From NCBI GenBank assembly GCA_965644295.1, contig CBFFRP010000139.1, positions 1 through 64,000 on the forward strand: a stretch of DNA of 64,000 bases, read 5' to 3'. The position numbers were made by a program, and so were the translations under genes. This document shows positions 1-11,624 of the stretch, piece by piece. Below the pieces are notes generated by a model. The model saw only the letters and a program-made list of their open reading frames with translations, was not told the origin of the DNA and did not search any database. How positions within the stretch are numbered: the first letter of the stretch is position 1; each line of letters begins with the position of its first letter. This DNA is from Paraphysomonas bandaiensis (taxonomy: Eukaryota; Chrysophyceae).

Positions 1-362
1 GCATTCTTCTAGCCACTAATTGATGCAAGGTCTCAACGCCTATTGCTAAATAATCAGATATTTACTACTTAATGCCATTATAATCGCCGGGACCTGGACT
101 ACCATTAATGGGCCACTAATGGTTACAAGGCCCTGCTAAATACTAAGACTAGCTATAAATCTTATTTCATTGTAGTACTTGTTGCGACCAGGAATTCTTA
201 ATGGCGTATGGAGTAGAACAAAATTCTCGACGTATGAAAATCGGTAAAGAATAATGCTGCTACTATAAATTTATTACGACTTAAACTTACATAACATTTC
301 CCCCCTCATCATAAAAGACATGTCAAAAGCAGCTAATTCGCATAATATCTAATTTAACCATA
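1..362. repeat. Remnants of family C and family B repeats
   Basis: This gene-free stretch lies downstream of the minus-strand glycosyltransferase. Bases 30-60 carry the family C end (reverse complement of TTAGCAATAGGCGTT). Bases 68-135 are the right part of a family B hAT-like element ending in GGCCCTG; its left part is missing or unrecognisable. Bases 136-362 show nothing I can assign. Confidence 0.6.
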
Positions 363-1996
363 CTAACACGAATGCTTAGGGGTCCTGATTCGAGGTTCTC
401 CACAATACTCGTTGTCATCGCCACAATAAAATGGTACTAGAGGTCTAACAAAACTTTGTTTTTCTGCTCGCATGGGGAATTTTTCGAGCATGGGCGTAAC
501 ACTTCTGGAGGTAGAGACATTGTGTATCACAGAGTACCAATAACTCTGTTTAAGTCGCTCATATTCAAAGTCGTCCACGCGATATATGGCCTCTATATAT
601 GCAGATCGAAGAAGGTCGGGAGTAATGTCATAAAAGTCATCTACGAGAAGCACAGGAAGTCGCCAGAACTAAAACGAGTTAAGTAAGAAAGATGTATATA
701 TACGAATTACCATGCGATCGAATCCAACTCCTCTTTCTACAACGCCTACAGATCCCATCAAGAGGATCTCCCAATTCCTGCGGGTCACATTAGTTGTCAC
801 CTTGTGAACTTAGTGATCTATTGTTGACAGGTGAAAGAGCACCTGAAACAATCATAGCCCATTCCCGGCAACATCAGTCCAAATCTTGCGCGAGCTAGCT
901 TGATATAGTATGCCATGCGTGACTCGGTGTGGCTGCTGCTGAGGAGGTCCGTAGCAAACTTGTCTCCTGCACCTGCCGTGTGGCCGTAAAAGTCGGAGGG
1001 TGAAAATTTCTCTGAGATACATCTCAGTATTTGTGGGCCTGGAGAAACAGAGTGAACATGTGTTAGCAAATAGGGAATATAAATATCATTATGCCACTCA
1101 CGTGGTCCCCATGATGAAGACATGGACACCAGTAGCAGTTCCTTAGTCTCTTGGCGAATTACATACTCTAGAGAGTCAAAAACTATCTTGGGAGTGTGTT
1201 CCCACTGGAGAGGAATACCACGAGGCAATGTCAGCAGCTTTGGATGGCTGAAATTGGTTTGCTGGTTGATGACCATCATCAGTGTTTTGTCGCTATCTAA
1301 GAAGCGTAGTAGTGACGGCACCTGACGGGGTTTAGGGTATCTGCCCCACTGCATTGTCCTATTGGGGAAGGCCGAGCTCATCCATCCCCAATTTTCGTTT
1401 AGCGCACAAACGTATATAGCTGGAGTGGTAATGTGCTCCTCTGCCGCAGCGAACTCAGCAAGGAATTCTGACCTAGAGACGCTCCGGACGGCATTTCCAC
1501 CAACGCTTACTATCCTACCCGCATTATTGTATCTAAAAGAACCTATCTGAATTATAGGAGCCCGTCGCATGTAGCGGGACTGGTATGATTTGCGGATGTA
1601 CATTTCATCTGTTTTGCCATCCCTATTGATCTGTCTTGCATATCTCTTCTTGGATTCCGTCGACACATATCCACCCGTTATGGGGCCGAACATTGTTTTG
1701 GGGTCAATAAACAGATCGACCATATTTTCAATATTGCGGAATGCTTTATCCCCATCCAAGTAATCAAAAGGGTGAGTAAATATCTTCCGAATACGTTCAG
1801 CAAATATCTGTCGCCCACTAGCAGCTATAGCCTGTGACTGTTTCCATCTCTCAGCATCCAGTGGAGGAGAAAATCCGAAGTAGCTTGATTTGGGCATTTC
1901 AATATTACACCACACTGGATCATCACAACTAATGCACCTCGTACACACCATCACTTTGAGTATTACAGTACATATCAACTCTACTGTAGTTCTCAT
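363..1996 (-). CDS. Exostosin/GT47-like glycosyltransferase, 3 exons
   Basis: Exons are 1996-843, 777-711 and 668-363, with GT-AG introns of 65 and 42 nt; the joined protein is about 508 residues. The first exon alone stops just after the motif RFGLMLPGMGYDCFR. Splicing extends it in frame through NWEILLMGSVGVVERGVGF and then VLLVDDFYDITPDLLRSAY. This reproduces the C-terminal nucleotide-sugar-binding signature of exostosin-like (GT47-type) enzymes, in which a conserved Glu precedes a run like GxxxVVxxxxxF. The N-terminus has a hydrophobic stretch, consistent with a signal peptide or type II Golgi anchor. The family assignment comes from motif memory; the sugar donor and acceptor are unknown. 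It is head-to-head with the sulfatase. Confidence 0.75.
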
Positions 1997-2542
1997 ATGA
2001 ATCTGTTGAGTTGCTTAATAAAACTGTCTGAGATAATCAAACTAATATCTCCACCCGTTAATGTATTCAATGACTCAAATAGGGAGATAAGAGCCTTAAA
2101 ATCAAGGAGTAGGACAATATGACTCTCCTCTCAACTTATCTGAGTAGATACAGTTAGCTGGCAACCACTCTGCATCTGCTTAATTAACGTACATTGACGA
2201 CTGCTATAGAAGATGAGCGCACTGGATATACCCGGTATGGTATACGGTATACGGACATACAGAGTATAGCATACGCACACCACTCTATGAGCACAACGTT
2301 GTGTGTACTTCAGGGCACTGTACATACAACACACAGTGCCAAAAAAGATTTTTTGTTGTTGTGGTTGATGCACTTTGCTCATTCTTCCACTTCATGCTTG
2401 CTTCTTTTCCCACTTCAATTCCATCGACATCTACATATATATATATATATATGGTACATACTCAGTGTGTATGATACGAGCTCTTAAACAACAGCTATGA
2501 GCAGCACAGTTGTGTAAGATATTGTTTAAGTGCATATAAGTG
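1997..2542. promoter_or_regulatory. Divergent intergenic region, glycosyltransferase/sulfatase
   Basis: This 546-bp gap separates two outward-facing start codons and must hold the promoters of both genes. It includes an AT dinucleotide run near 2432-2450 and several near-palindromic GTATAC blocks around 2230-2260. I see no repeat family and no convincing coding sequence here. Confidence 0.4.
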
Positions 2543-4192
2543 ATGCTGAAATTATTTATTTTTCTTGGCTCAATCATAGTTGTTCTATTGGCGTTAATCT
2601 TTAACTCCTATTGGATTTATATCCCAGCACTTATAGATAAACTGCTGTATAAGGAACCTCTCCCTAATATTGACGTCATATGGGAGTCATCGCAACCCAT
2701 CAATGACAAGAAAAGGGGGCCTAACGTCGTCCTTATTCTAGTGGATGATTTAGGATTTAATGACATCTCGTTTTATAGTGGAGGGTTTATGAATGGTAGC
2801 ATTCAAACCCCAAACATCGACTCAATTGGGGTAAATGGGGCAGCATTTACAAGAGCTTACGCAGGGCATGCAACATGTGCACCTTCTCGTGCGGCGTTAT
2901 TAACTGGTCGATACCCGACGAAAATTGGATATGAATTTACCCCAATCACTGACTGGGGTGCTTGGATGCTGGGAAAGTATATGAACAATGGTGACCTGCA
3001 AGGCGTTTACCATTCTGATAAGGCGAATGGTGTTCACGATGTGAAGGTTAATCTCCCACTATATGCACCGACAATTGCTGAGTCTCTTTCTAATGGCAAC
3101 TCCTCGTACAAATCCATTTATCTGGGGAAGTGGCACAATGGCAATGATGATGAATTCAAGCCGCTCACAAGAGGCTTTGATGAATCACTTGCATTCAGCC
3201 TCATCTCGAGTTATCTTCCAATTGGGCATCCAGACTCTGTTGAATGCCGCTTAGATGATTTTTTAGACAAATTTATATACGCGAATATCAGATATCAGAT
3301 TTGCAAAAATAGGGGTGACTACTTTGAGCCCCGAGGTTATCTCACAGACTATTTAGCCGAGGAAGCTGCTAGTGCCATATCAGCGAACAAAGGAGTCCCT
3401 TTCTTTATGTACTTGTCCTTCACAGCGGTACACACTCCACTCCAGGCACTTCTATCGGATTACAATCATCCCTCTCTGTCTGGAATAGATAATCATTGTA
3501 GTCGGGTATATGCTGCTATGCTGATAGCTCTTGACAGAGCAATTGGAAAGGTGTTACAAGCACTGGAAGAGAATGGACTAACTGAGGACACCTTAATTAT
3601 ATTCACGAGTGATAACGGAGCACCGAGTTATATTAACCAGCCGGAAGTGAATAAGCCGTACAGGGGTTGGAAGGCAACTTTTTTTGAGGGTGGGGTGAGA
3701 GTACCATTAATGATGCGGTGGCCAGGTGTGATTCCAGCTGGTACCAGTGTGAGATCTATGGTAAGTCACGTCGATATATTCCCCACAGTAATGAAGATGG
3801 CGGGTATATCTGTGGAGAAAGATGTGGACGGTGTGGATCTGCTACCCCATGCACTGGGTTCTGCATCAAAGGAAGTTGTACATGACACATTTTTCTGGAG
3901 ATCGGGGCATTATATGTCTGTACGACAAGGCGATTGGAAACTTCAGGTATCTTCCAACCCCGAAAAAATGTGGCTTTACAATTTAGGAGAAGATGAGGGT
4001 GAGATGCTAAACTTAGCATACAATGCGAACTACTCGAGCACTCTGGAGCACATGCTAGCTGTACTGCGGGCCGAGAATGCAAAACAATCTGAACCACTAT
4101 GGCCTTCCCTCTCTGAAACACCTATCCTTGTGGATAAATTCTTAACTGACCGCTACCAACAAGGCGATGAGTATATATATTGGCCAAACTAA
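2543..4192 (+). CDS. Arylsulfatase-type sulfatase, membrane-anchored, intronless
   Basis: The 549-residue protein starts at the ATG at 2543; an in-frame GTG just upstream is not a likely eukaryotic start. Residues 4-27 form a hydrophobic signal-anchor. The family hallmarks follow: metal-binding LILVDDLGF near residues 64-72, the CAPSR core at 112-116 whose Cys is converted to formylglycine in this family, then LLTGRYP, a GKWH block, and FTSDNGAP. Length and motif order match alkaline-phosphatase-superfamily sulfatases that cleave sulfate esters, probably of sulfated polysaccharides, in the secretory system or outside the cell. The substrate cannot be read from sequence. A sulfotransferase lies about 17 kb away. 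Confidence 0.93.
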   Translation: MLKLFIFLGSIIVVLLALIFNSYWIYIPALIDKLLYKEPLPNIDVIWESSQPINDKKRGPNVVLILVDDLGFNDISFYSGGFMNGSIQTPNIDSIGVNGAAFTRAYAGHATCAPSRAALLTGRYPTKIGYEFTPITDWGAWMLGKYMNNGDLQGVYHSDKANGVHDVKVNLPLYAPTIAESLSNGNSSYKSIYLGKWHNGNDDEFKPLTRGFDESLAFSLISSYLPIGHPDSVECRLDDFLDKFIYANIRYQICKNRGDYFEPRGYLTDYLAEEAASAISANKGVPFFMYLSFTAVHTPLQALLSDYNHPSLSGIDNHCSRVYAAMLIALDRAIGKVLQALEENGLTEDTLIIFTSDNGAPSYINQPEVNKPYRGWKATFFEGGVRVPLMMRWPGVIPAGTSVRSMVSHVDIFPTVMKMAGISVEKDVDGVDLLPHALGSASKEVVHDTFFWRSGHYMSVRQGDWKLQVSSNPEKMWLYNLGEDEGEMLNLAYNANYSSTLEHMLAVLRAENAKQSEPLWPSLSETPILVDKFLTDRYQQGDEYIYWPN

Positions 4193-4386
4193 AACTGTGG
4201 ATTTAACATTGTGATTGTTGATATATTTTGATATGTCTTATCACCCACAGTGTTTAGTGTACGATGTCTGAAGTACAACATATGATAAACATGTTCATTT
4301 GGCTACCATCTTCAGTATAATTTTCAAGCAGCTTCTGTTTGCACTTTTACACCTATACAAGTACGAGAATAATGTTTCATGGTATT

Positions 4387-5358
4387 GAGATATATTATTC
4401 AACCTAGTCAATTGGTTGAATTTCCTAGTCATACTATTTTCGGTGTAAAAACCTAGTCAAAGCAATAAATGACTCAACCTAGCCAATTATAGTATTAAAC
4501 CTAGTAGTTCTGATATCCATTGATTACACATTGTGACTGTCTAAGATACGCGCACACACCACACAACATATTAATGGCTCCGAGAGCAGCACAACAAACA
4601 TAGCAATTAATTCGTATATGCATATCTACTTAACAGTGTATGTGTATGCAGCATCTCTATAGCTTATTAGTGTACGATGGTCTCTTACCAGTGTTATGAG
4701 GAGGAGGAGTGGTCAGTGAAGTTACCCCATGAGTATACAGACACCTGGAGCTCTTCATACGCTATGAGTGAGATCGCTTATCTTCCTTCACTTCACTTCA
4801 CGACAAGCGACTTGTTGAATGAGCGACTGCATTGGCTTCCAGGAGGGCATGAATACCCCATGTTTTCAGACCGATTAAGAAAACAGAGGGGTTTCATGAT
4901 GTCACAAAGTCTGTGTATTTGTAGAAACAACATCACTGAAATGGACTGCCTCTCCAGGAGCAGATCAAACGATGAGGAGTCTGTCGAACAGTGTACAGTG
5001 TATCACTGGCAGTCTCCCTCAATAGTCTCTTGATGCTCTGATTGTGAGCTGTCAGTCCTCGCATAATAATTCGAGTACCTGGAGATATGTATATGCTTGG
5101 ATTGGTGCTGGTATACACGAGCGAGAAAGTGTTTCTATGGCAGCGTCGGCTCTCTGGTGAAGAATACGATATACATTGCATGCATGCAACGTTTGCTAGA
5201 GTATGCACCCACGTTTGACTAGGTGAATACCCTATTCCACCTACTCAACTTAGTCATTGTAAAGTTAAAAATTTCATTATTTAATGACTAGGTTTTTACA
5301 CCAAAATTGAGGTGACTAGGAAATTCCACTAAATTGACTAGGTCGAAAAATAGATCCC
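4387..5358. mobile_element. Family A MULE-like TIR element, non-autonomous
   Basis: The element is 972 bp long and flanked by a perfect 9-bp duplication, CATGGTATT, at 4378-4386 and 5359-5367. Its ends are inverted arms of roughly 120-140 bp carrying repeated CCTAGTCA boxes, such as TTCAACCTAGTCAATTGG on the left and the reverse complement on the right. Nine-bp duplications plus long TIRs are typical of Mutator-like elements. The interior (about 4520-5200) holds one 118-codon open frame with no recognisable transposase. It lies in the tail-to-tail gap between the sulfatase and the oxygenase. Confidence 0.8.
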
Positions 5359-5367
5359 CATGGTATT

Positions 5368-5887
5368 TCGTATTTCGTATTTCATATTGTATAACTAATT
5401 CTAGCAACCTCTAATTGGAGGCGCTATGGAAATATATTAGCTTTATATAAATAATCAGTCTTTGTCTACGAAACATAAGATTACTTCCGATTCTGTCGAT
5501 GCCCACGTCTTTATGTATTATTGTATATGTTTATTTTATTGTTGAAAATATATTCTTATAAACATGTTGACATATCTCTTCCTTTCCTGAACTGCGGTGA
5601 ATATTTATGTACTCTTACTGTTATTAGACACAACCCAGAAATCGGAAATGCTAAAGAAGAGTAAAGGGTCATATGTCTACAAGCATCCGTAGAGAGGTAG
5701 AGTAATATGAAAGTAGAGGAGAACATCATCACTGCCTCAATTTTACTTACGGAAAACATTTTAACTATTCATGCTACACAGTTACATAAAGTAAGAATAT
5801 CACCGGCATGAGTATTGCTTACAATACTCGCAGCCATATCGTTTTAATGTGTCATCATCACATACATTGAAGTAGCATGAGCTGTGT
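5368..5887. other. Gene-free stretch downstream of the oxygenase
   Basis: AT-rich sequence holding the 3' flank of the oxygenase. There is a short cysteine-containing frame on the minus strand near 5800-5850 that could be a further exon of the oxygenase, but I found no convincing splice pair. Nothing else is assignable. Confidence 0.3.
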
Positions 5888-6823
5888 CTACCTTCCCATA
5901 TGAGAACACCCTCCTTGCCACATTTCTATTACCAAACTCCGGCGGGTGCCTTGAGTGAGTGGAGTAATGTTGTGGAACTTGTGTGACACAAAACATATGG
6001 CGTCCCCCGCATTCATTGGGTGCTCGGAGTGGATATCACCGGGCTCATATGTCCTGAAAACTCCCCCTTCGTGATCGCCCGCGAGTAGAGCTACTATTGT
6101 GAGAATACTGTCCACATCATAGTGCAATGGGTCAACTAGACCACCTCCAACTTGGTACTCCCAGTGCTCAATTACACGCAGAGATAATGAGGAAATTCCC
6201 CCCGAAACATCTCGCAGTGGCCCGTTTGGTCCGCTCCAGTTGCCTTCCTCCCAGGCACGAGCAGCAAAATTGACTAGCTTGCCAACCACATGGGGAGCCT
6301 CACAAATCATGGGATATGCTGGAGGGTTGTTCAGAAAAGTCGCTACTTTGTGTGCATGAGTTGCGTTTTGTGGGTTATTGTCCTTAAGGGATTCCACGGA
6401 AGCTACATGCCTCCTCACAGCTTCAACATCATCAATGTCAGACGTGCTCAATAGTGCATTTGCAAACACAACGGACGAGGCTTGAGCACAGGCAACATCA
6501 ATTACATCTAAAAAACCCGCTAACCCCGCTTTGTCTGCGATTTCCCTAACACCACGAGGCAAACCACCATAAGTTACAGAATCCAGTTCAGGCCACTGCC
6601 GATAAGCACGTCTGTAACACTGAATAGCACCATTAATATCACCTTCACTCTCTTTTTTAGCACCTAACCAGTAAATTTCAACGGCTTCCGTTTTACCAAA
6701 GTGTTTTGCAACTCTATATAAACCAAAATCCTCATCTATATCATTCGATTGTGATGTGTTATCTGCAAGCCAAGATCTCCACTTCTCCTTTCCGTCATTT
6801 TCACCAGGTATCACTACAGTCAT
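5888..6823 (-). CDS. 2-oxoglutarate/Fe(II) dioxygenase with N-terminal TPR-like helices
   Basis: The frame is uninterrupted, 311 residues. The C-terminal half is a prolyl-4-hydroxylase-type double-stranded beta-helix: iron ligands His234 and Asp236 (in LHYDVDS), His284 (in VSHKFHNITP), and a 2-oxoglutarate-binding Arg at 294/295 (GTRRSLVIEMW). The segment GDHEGGVFRTYEP fits the usual strand between them. Residues 45-80 (EAVEIYWLGA...AIQCYRRAYRQWP) resemble one TPR-like helical pair. The likely role is hydroxylation of a protein or small molecule in the cytosol, since no signal peptide is visible. It is head-to-head with the PARG-like gene. The C-terminus could extend through an unseen exon. 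Confidence 0.85.
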   Translation of the reverse strand: MTVVIPGENDGKEKWRSWLADNTSQSNDIDEDFGLYRVAKHFGKTEAVEIYWLGAKKESEGDINGAIQCYRRAYRQWPELDSVTYGGLPRGVREIADKAGLAGFLDVIDVACAQASSVVFANALLSTSDIDDVEAVRRHVASVESLKDNNPQNATHAHKVATFLNNPPAYPMICEAPHVVGKLVNFAARAWEEGNWSGPNGPLRDVSGGISSLSLRVIEHWEYQVGGGLVDPLHYDVDSILTIVALLAGDHEGGVFRTYEPGDIHSEHPMNAGDAICFVSHKFHNITPLTQGTRRSLVIEMWQGGCSHMGR

Positions 6824-7538
6824 ATCTAACTTATGTCATCCAATTGATACGTATCGTCGCTTTCTTGTCTATTCCGAATTAGCGTTTCGGAGTGACAATA
6901 TACCCATTGACAAGTCTTTGGAGTATCAACAAATGTCCTCCATATAAAACCAAAAGTCGACTTTTGGGAAAGCAGACCTTTGTAAAATCCGAGTTTTTCG
7001 TTGTGGCGAGAAGAAATATTACTTTTTTAATAAAATCTACAGAGCGAAGTGGACTGTTGGCCATGGAGTGGCCCTCAATCTATATGGCCACAAAATACCC
7101 AATACAAGGCACAAAAAAGATCCTGCAAAAAAGTTGGTGGTTTGCAGTCCACATGCTCAATGAAACATAAAAATACACGATATTGTTTATTCTATAAATT
7201 AAAGACATCTAGAAACCATGAAAAATGAGCAGAACTATCTCAGAAAAATACCCCACCAAATTTTGAATATACCATCTGGAAGACGTTCAAAACCATGTGA
7301 AAGTGTGTTGCTCCCACGTCGTCATATGTTTCCACACATCCCTGTAGTAAAAACACGTATCAGTCATGGAGTTCATGAGACTCATATATATCATTGATCC
7401 TATAGCATTCTGGGAATTAGAACCAAACAAGGTTGCATTGATTAGAGTGACCTGAAAGCTACTCGAAAGTATTGGGCATTTATTGCAGTAGGAGTAAGTG
7501 GAACTGTTAGTTATCTATACGATTTCGTATAGAATAAA
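6824..7538. promoter_or_regulatory. Divergent intergenic region, oxygenase/PARG
   Basis: This 715-bp gap separates two outward-facing starts. It contains an 18-bp perfect palindrome at 6951-6968 (CCAAAAGTCGACTTTTGG), of unknown significance. Short open frames on both strands between 6879 and 7170 have no recognisable content. No member of the repeat families was seen. Confidence 0.35.
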
Positions 7539-8791
7539 ATGATGGCAACATGTACTGTTAATGAACCATCTATCGGGAAAGTGTATCAGAACTCTAGTCA
7601 TGCAACTGTGGTGAATCCTACTGTTGCAAATGATACAAAAAAAGATAAGGGTAGCCCAGTCGTCCTGTCGTCTTTTTGGATAGACAAACCGGCTATATTT
7701 GCCCCTATGTATCATTATGAGACGGACTACTACAGAAGTCAACTCGAAAAATGGCCCCTGCGGGCTATATGGAGTAATATGAGCGATACTAGTGTTAATA
7801 TTTTAGAAACTCCTCAGCGGTTAAAGGCTCTGAGAAAGGCTGCTGCAGATGAGACCATTTCGATACTCCGCACTGGTGTATATAAAAAAGGGAACGGAGA
7901 GGAGGTCAATATATTAAATGACATTCGGCTGTCAATTTCTTCGAGCGTGTGCTACCCACCTGATGACGAAATATTTTCTGCTGAAGATATAAAGCCTCGC
8001 TACGCCACCACAATGCTAGAAGTGAGAAATATGACTACCCTCCAAGCCTGTCGCGACCTGTGGAATCGTTATGGTGGCGAGGTAGGGTGCCTTTGCTTTG
8101 CTTCCGGCAAGAATCCCGGTGGAGCATTCTTAGGTGGGTCAGATGGACAAGAGGAGAGTATTGCGCGGTCGTCCTCTTACTACCATTGTGTTATTCGCGA
8201 CCCGTCGCTATATGAATTCAACCGCGTCAATAAGGACCCGTTTCAGAGTGACCACCTTATTGTTGCCCCTCATATGCCAGTCTTCCGCCAAGATACCTCC
8301 CCCTATAGCGTGATAGATCCTTGGTATTTGACAGCTATCTCTGCCCCAGCAGTTAACGCTTCATTGGTAAGGGAGCGACGTGTGCCTCAAGGAGAGGAGC
8401 GTATTCAGCAACGCATGCGGGCCAGAGTCCGACGCATTTTGACTGCCGCCTATGCGTACGGTGTCCGAAATCTTGTTCTCGGTGAGTACGGGTGTGGTTC
8501 CCTTGGAAACGATCCCAATGAGGTACGTGACCATGCAATTCCTTTCATGTATATCCAATGACACATATTTGGTAGATTGCTCTCTATTTCCGTGAGGAGT
8601 TGATGCTTCCGACCTCACGATTCCGATGTGCTTTTGAGCATGTTGTATTCGCTATTCACGACGCCCCAAGCGCCCCTGTTGGTGGTGGCCGGCCAAAAAT
8701 CCACTGTCTGCCCCCTTTTGCAGATGCAATTTGTCCTGTGGGTCGGACCATTGTTATTCAGAGAGACGGATCGAGGCCCCACTATATTTGA
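7539..8791 (+). CDS. Microbial-type poly(ADP-ribose) glycohydrolase (TIGR02452/DUF2263-like), 2 exons
   Basis: Exons are 7539-8522 and 8576-8791 with a 53-nt GT-AG intron, giving 399 residues. The protein carries the PARG-type signature NPGGAFLGGSDGQEES at residues 192-207, in which the double Glu (205-206) is catalytic in the family. It is preceded by the family's helical region ending in TGVYKKGNGEEV. Exon 1 alone breaks at GCGSLGNDPNEV; splicing restores the conserved continuation ALYFREEL and then FEHVVFAIHD, which supports the intron. In this family the enzyme removes ADP-ribose from proteins. The layout matches the bacterial/protist type rather than animal PARG. A second ATG directly follows the first. 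Confidence 0.85.
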
Positions 8792-10538
8792 AATTTCTTC
8801 GTTTGCTCTTCTCTTCAAAGTGGTCGAGTTATACCCTCAGTGCAGGGAACATTACATATTGCTGATGTGGTTGAGCTCATAAAGCTAACGTTTTCATCGC
8901 ATTGCTACACTCAGTGTTGAGTCATATTCAAAGCAGCTGGAATTTAACGCAGTAGTGCGTGCTTCTCCTTTCATTGTGTTCATTCACTGCACATGGTGTG
9001 TAGCAGTTATTCAGATCACTGTTTCCGTCATATTTGTGATTAGTAGTTGGTAGAATGGATGTAAGTGTCTAAGGTGATTACATTTTTTTACTTTTCTGTC
9101 GAGTTGAATTTTGTTTTTCCACACGTCGATAATACTAATTATCAACAGTGACAGTGTGTATATAATGAGACAAAGCCGAACCGTGTATATAATGGCGTCA
9201 GTGATCATTAATGGTAATCTCATACCTCTATTCTTCGAATAAACTCTAGATAACCAGATAATGTTCGTAAAGCTCTAGAGCTAATTTGTGGCATCTTAGT
9301 GCAATGTCAGCAGCAAACTCAAAGCTATAAATGTTAGAAAATATTTACAATTGAAATATCCTTTACAATTGAAGTGCCTATATCGTGGTGATGTACGACG
9401 TATATATGTCTAGCTCCCATAAAACTATTATAACGGCAAAAGTGACAGTCATATTATTCATCCTCCATCAACCAAGTGGTCAATTTTGGCAAAAATACCT
9501 AGTCAAGTAATACAAGATTCAACCCAGCCAATTATAACCTTGTCATAAGTTTTTCTAGTATATGTATATATTGAACGTCCTGTTATTTAGCAATAGGCGT
9601 TAAAAATCTGAATATAGTGGCTAGTTGAATGCTAGACAAACTAGTTAGACCTCTACCCATAACTAATCAGCACAAATTCTATTATCCTACTATTTAGCGC
9701 TACAGAAGCTGCTTGTGCGTCGCCGCAAGCACCAAGGTGCGACCAAGTATACGTATATAGTTACGCACTGCAGAATAGTGAGGTCACATGAGATACAGTA
9801 AACCAAGGCAGTATAGATCAGATAAGGAGAGAGATGTCGTGACATGAAATACAGTGAGTGGTTGAGATCATGACTTTCTACGATTATTGAGTGGTGAGAG
9901 TAAATCCATTTAATGTAGCAAGACGATATGAATTATGAACGATGTAAAACTTGAATTAATGAAGTGTGGTATGTGTAGTTTGTAGTGTTTAGTAAGCTTA
10001 CTTCAAAATATCAATTTCGACGGTGGTAGTTCAGGTTGATGTCTCTGCAACTGTTCGGAACAATTACAAGAAAGATGTGGAGAAATTATTGCAAAAAGGA
10101 AGTACGTCTTCGTTTTTATTGCTCTTGCAATCTGAGGCCAATGTTGTTTTACCATTGTCGTTTCATGTACAATACATTGAATATCTTCTATCTAGATCCA
10201 TAGGTGGTAATGTCCTCTCGTCCATCGCCAAGACATGGAATATTGGGGTAAAACGAACGATAATATATATCCAATATACAGTACATACAAAGTACTGTTT
10301 ATTGAACACAAAAAATGAGTAAATCAAAAATCCCTGGCATTTTGAGATATAAAAATAGGGATATTGGAGAGTGGATTGCTTTTAGGGAAGCCCTCCAATA
10401 CATTTATGTTATTAAAATGATTGACGATTTGAATATGTGGATCACATGTATGTGAGTACATATATATAGTACACGATTTTGTCACCTCTAATATATATTT
10501 CTTGTGAGCGTCATTATTTGTTTATTGTTGAATAGAGA
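8792..10538. other. Intergenic region with degenerate repeats and one unassigned frame
   Basis: Bases 9465-9545 are a decayed family A arm (ACCTAGTCAAG, AACCCAGCC). Bases about 9580-9745 are a family C left end (TTATTTAGCAATAGGCG and onward to the GTCGCCGCAAGCACC block). A 99-codon frame at 10023-10322 contains KKDVEKLLQKGSTSSFLLLL; it could be an exon of an unrecognised gene, but it has no ATG and no identifiable homologue from memory. The rest is AT-rich sequence without recognisable features. Confidence 0.45.
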
Positions 10539-11624
10539 ATGAATCCTAATCAGTACATACCACAACCCTCAGATAGGACGCCTGTCTATCCTCCCAGATT
10601 TACGGTTCCTATCACATATCCCCCGCAGCCTGTGACTCACCCTTCTTCATATCATAATATTTCAATGCCGTTACAGCATCCTGATAATCCACGATATACA
10701 GAACAGGCTGTACCGAACACTGAAGAACCCTCTAGAGGTGTAAACCAATGTATACTGTACACTGGGATGTAACATTTATTGACAACCAGGTAGTGAAGCA
10801 TCACAGTCAACTGATTCGAGTTCTATAGAGCTAAAACGGTAGGTGTATTTACTTTTCATCATTTGTAAAGCCCCGACTGACCCTTGTACTTAGCGAGAGG
10901 AACAGGATTCTTGCTAGGGAAACTCGCATACGCAAAAAGTTCCTTTTCGAGGTGACAGAGTTGTACATCCCTTATACCGCCTGATTGATATGTGTAGAAT
11001 CTTCAAAAGCAAGTTGGAGCTCTAATGAAGGAAAATGAGCAACTGAAGGAAATAATCGAAGCCCACATGCAACCTGATGTGGCTAGAAGTGTCCTATCGG
11101 AATGTTGTAACCCCCTTCCTGATGTAGTGGCCTCTGTCTCTAACAAAGCGACCTCTGTTCTTGCCAGAGAGGATTTCGGACTCATAAGTGCCATTCGAGC
11201 CGCACAACGCGCCTTCTGCATCACCGATCCCCATCTTCCCGATAATCCAATTGTGTTCGCATCCCAAGGGTTCTTGAGCCTCACTGGATACTCCGTTGAC
11301 CAAGTTCTAAACAGAAACTGTCGATTCCTTCAGGGTGCTTTGACGGACCAGTCTCAGGTGGCTATGCTGGCGGATGGAATAGCCCGTGGCGTTGATACCT
11401 CTGTAACGATCATAAATTACAAGTCGGACGGTACTCCTTTTTGGAACCAAGTGTATGTCGCTGCTTTGAGGGATGCAAATAATGTCATCGTCAATTACGT
11501 TGGAGTGCAGTGCGAGGTTCAACAGGAGGATATGATTGCTGCTATGCAGGCAAAGGTTACAGAAGGACAGGGACAGCATACGGTTCAAGGTGGGGCACCC
11601 TTGAAAAGGGCCAGGAGGAAATAG
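10539..11624 (+). CDS. Aureochrome-like bZIP-LOV blue-light photoreceptor and transcription factor, 4 exons
   Basis: Exons are 10539-10737, 10790-10838, 10894-10951 and 10998-11624, with introns of 52, 55 and 46 nt; the protein is 310 residues. A Pro/Tyr-rich N-terminus leads into a bZIP basic region (RRERNRILARETRIRKKFLF) with the N-x7-R pattern, then a short leucine-type zipper (NLQKQVGALMKENEQL). A C-terminal LOV/PAS domain carries NRNCRFLQG, whose Cys (about residue 210) forms the flavin adduct, preceded by FLSLTGYSVDQV and followed by GTPFWNQVYV. A bZIP upstream of LOV defines aureochromes of photosynthetic stramenopiles. It likely acts in the nucleus, binding DNA in response to blue light. 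The first ATG is taken; a further upstream exon cannot be excluded. Confidence 0.93.

Noticed and set aside
4677-5033. 118-codon open frame
   Set aside because: It lies inside the family A element, has no recognisable domain, and the other family A copy has no counterpart.
6951-6968. 18-bp perfect palindrome
   Set aside because: A single occurrence without a known factor or a partner site; noted in the intergenic entry but not claimed as an operator.
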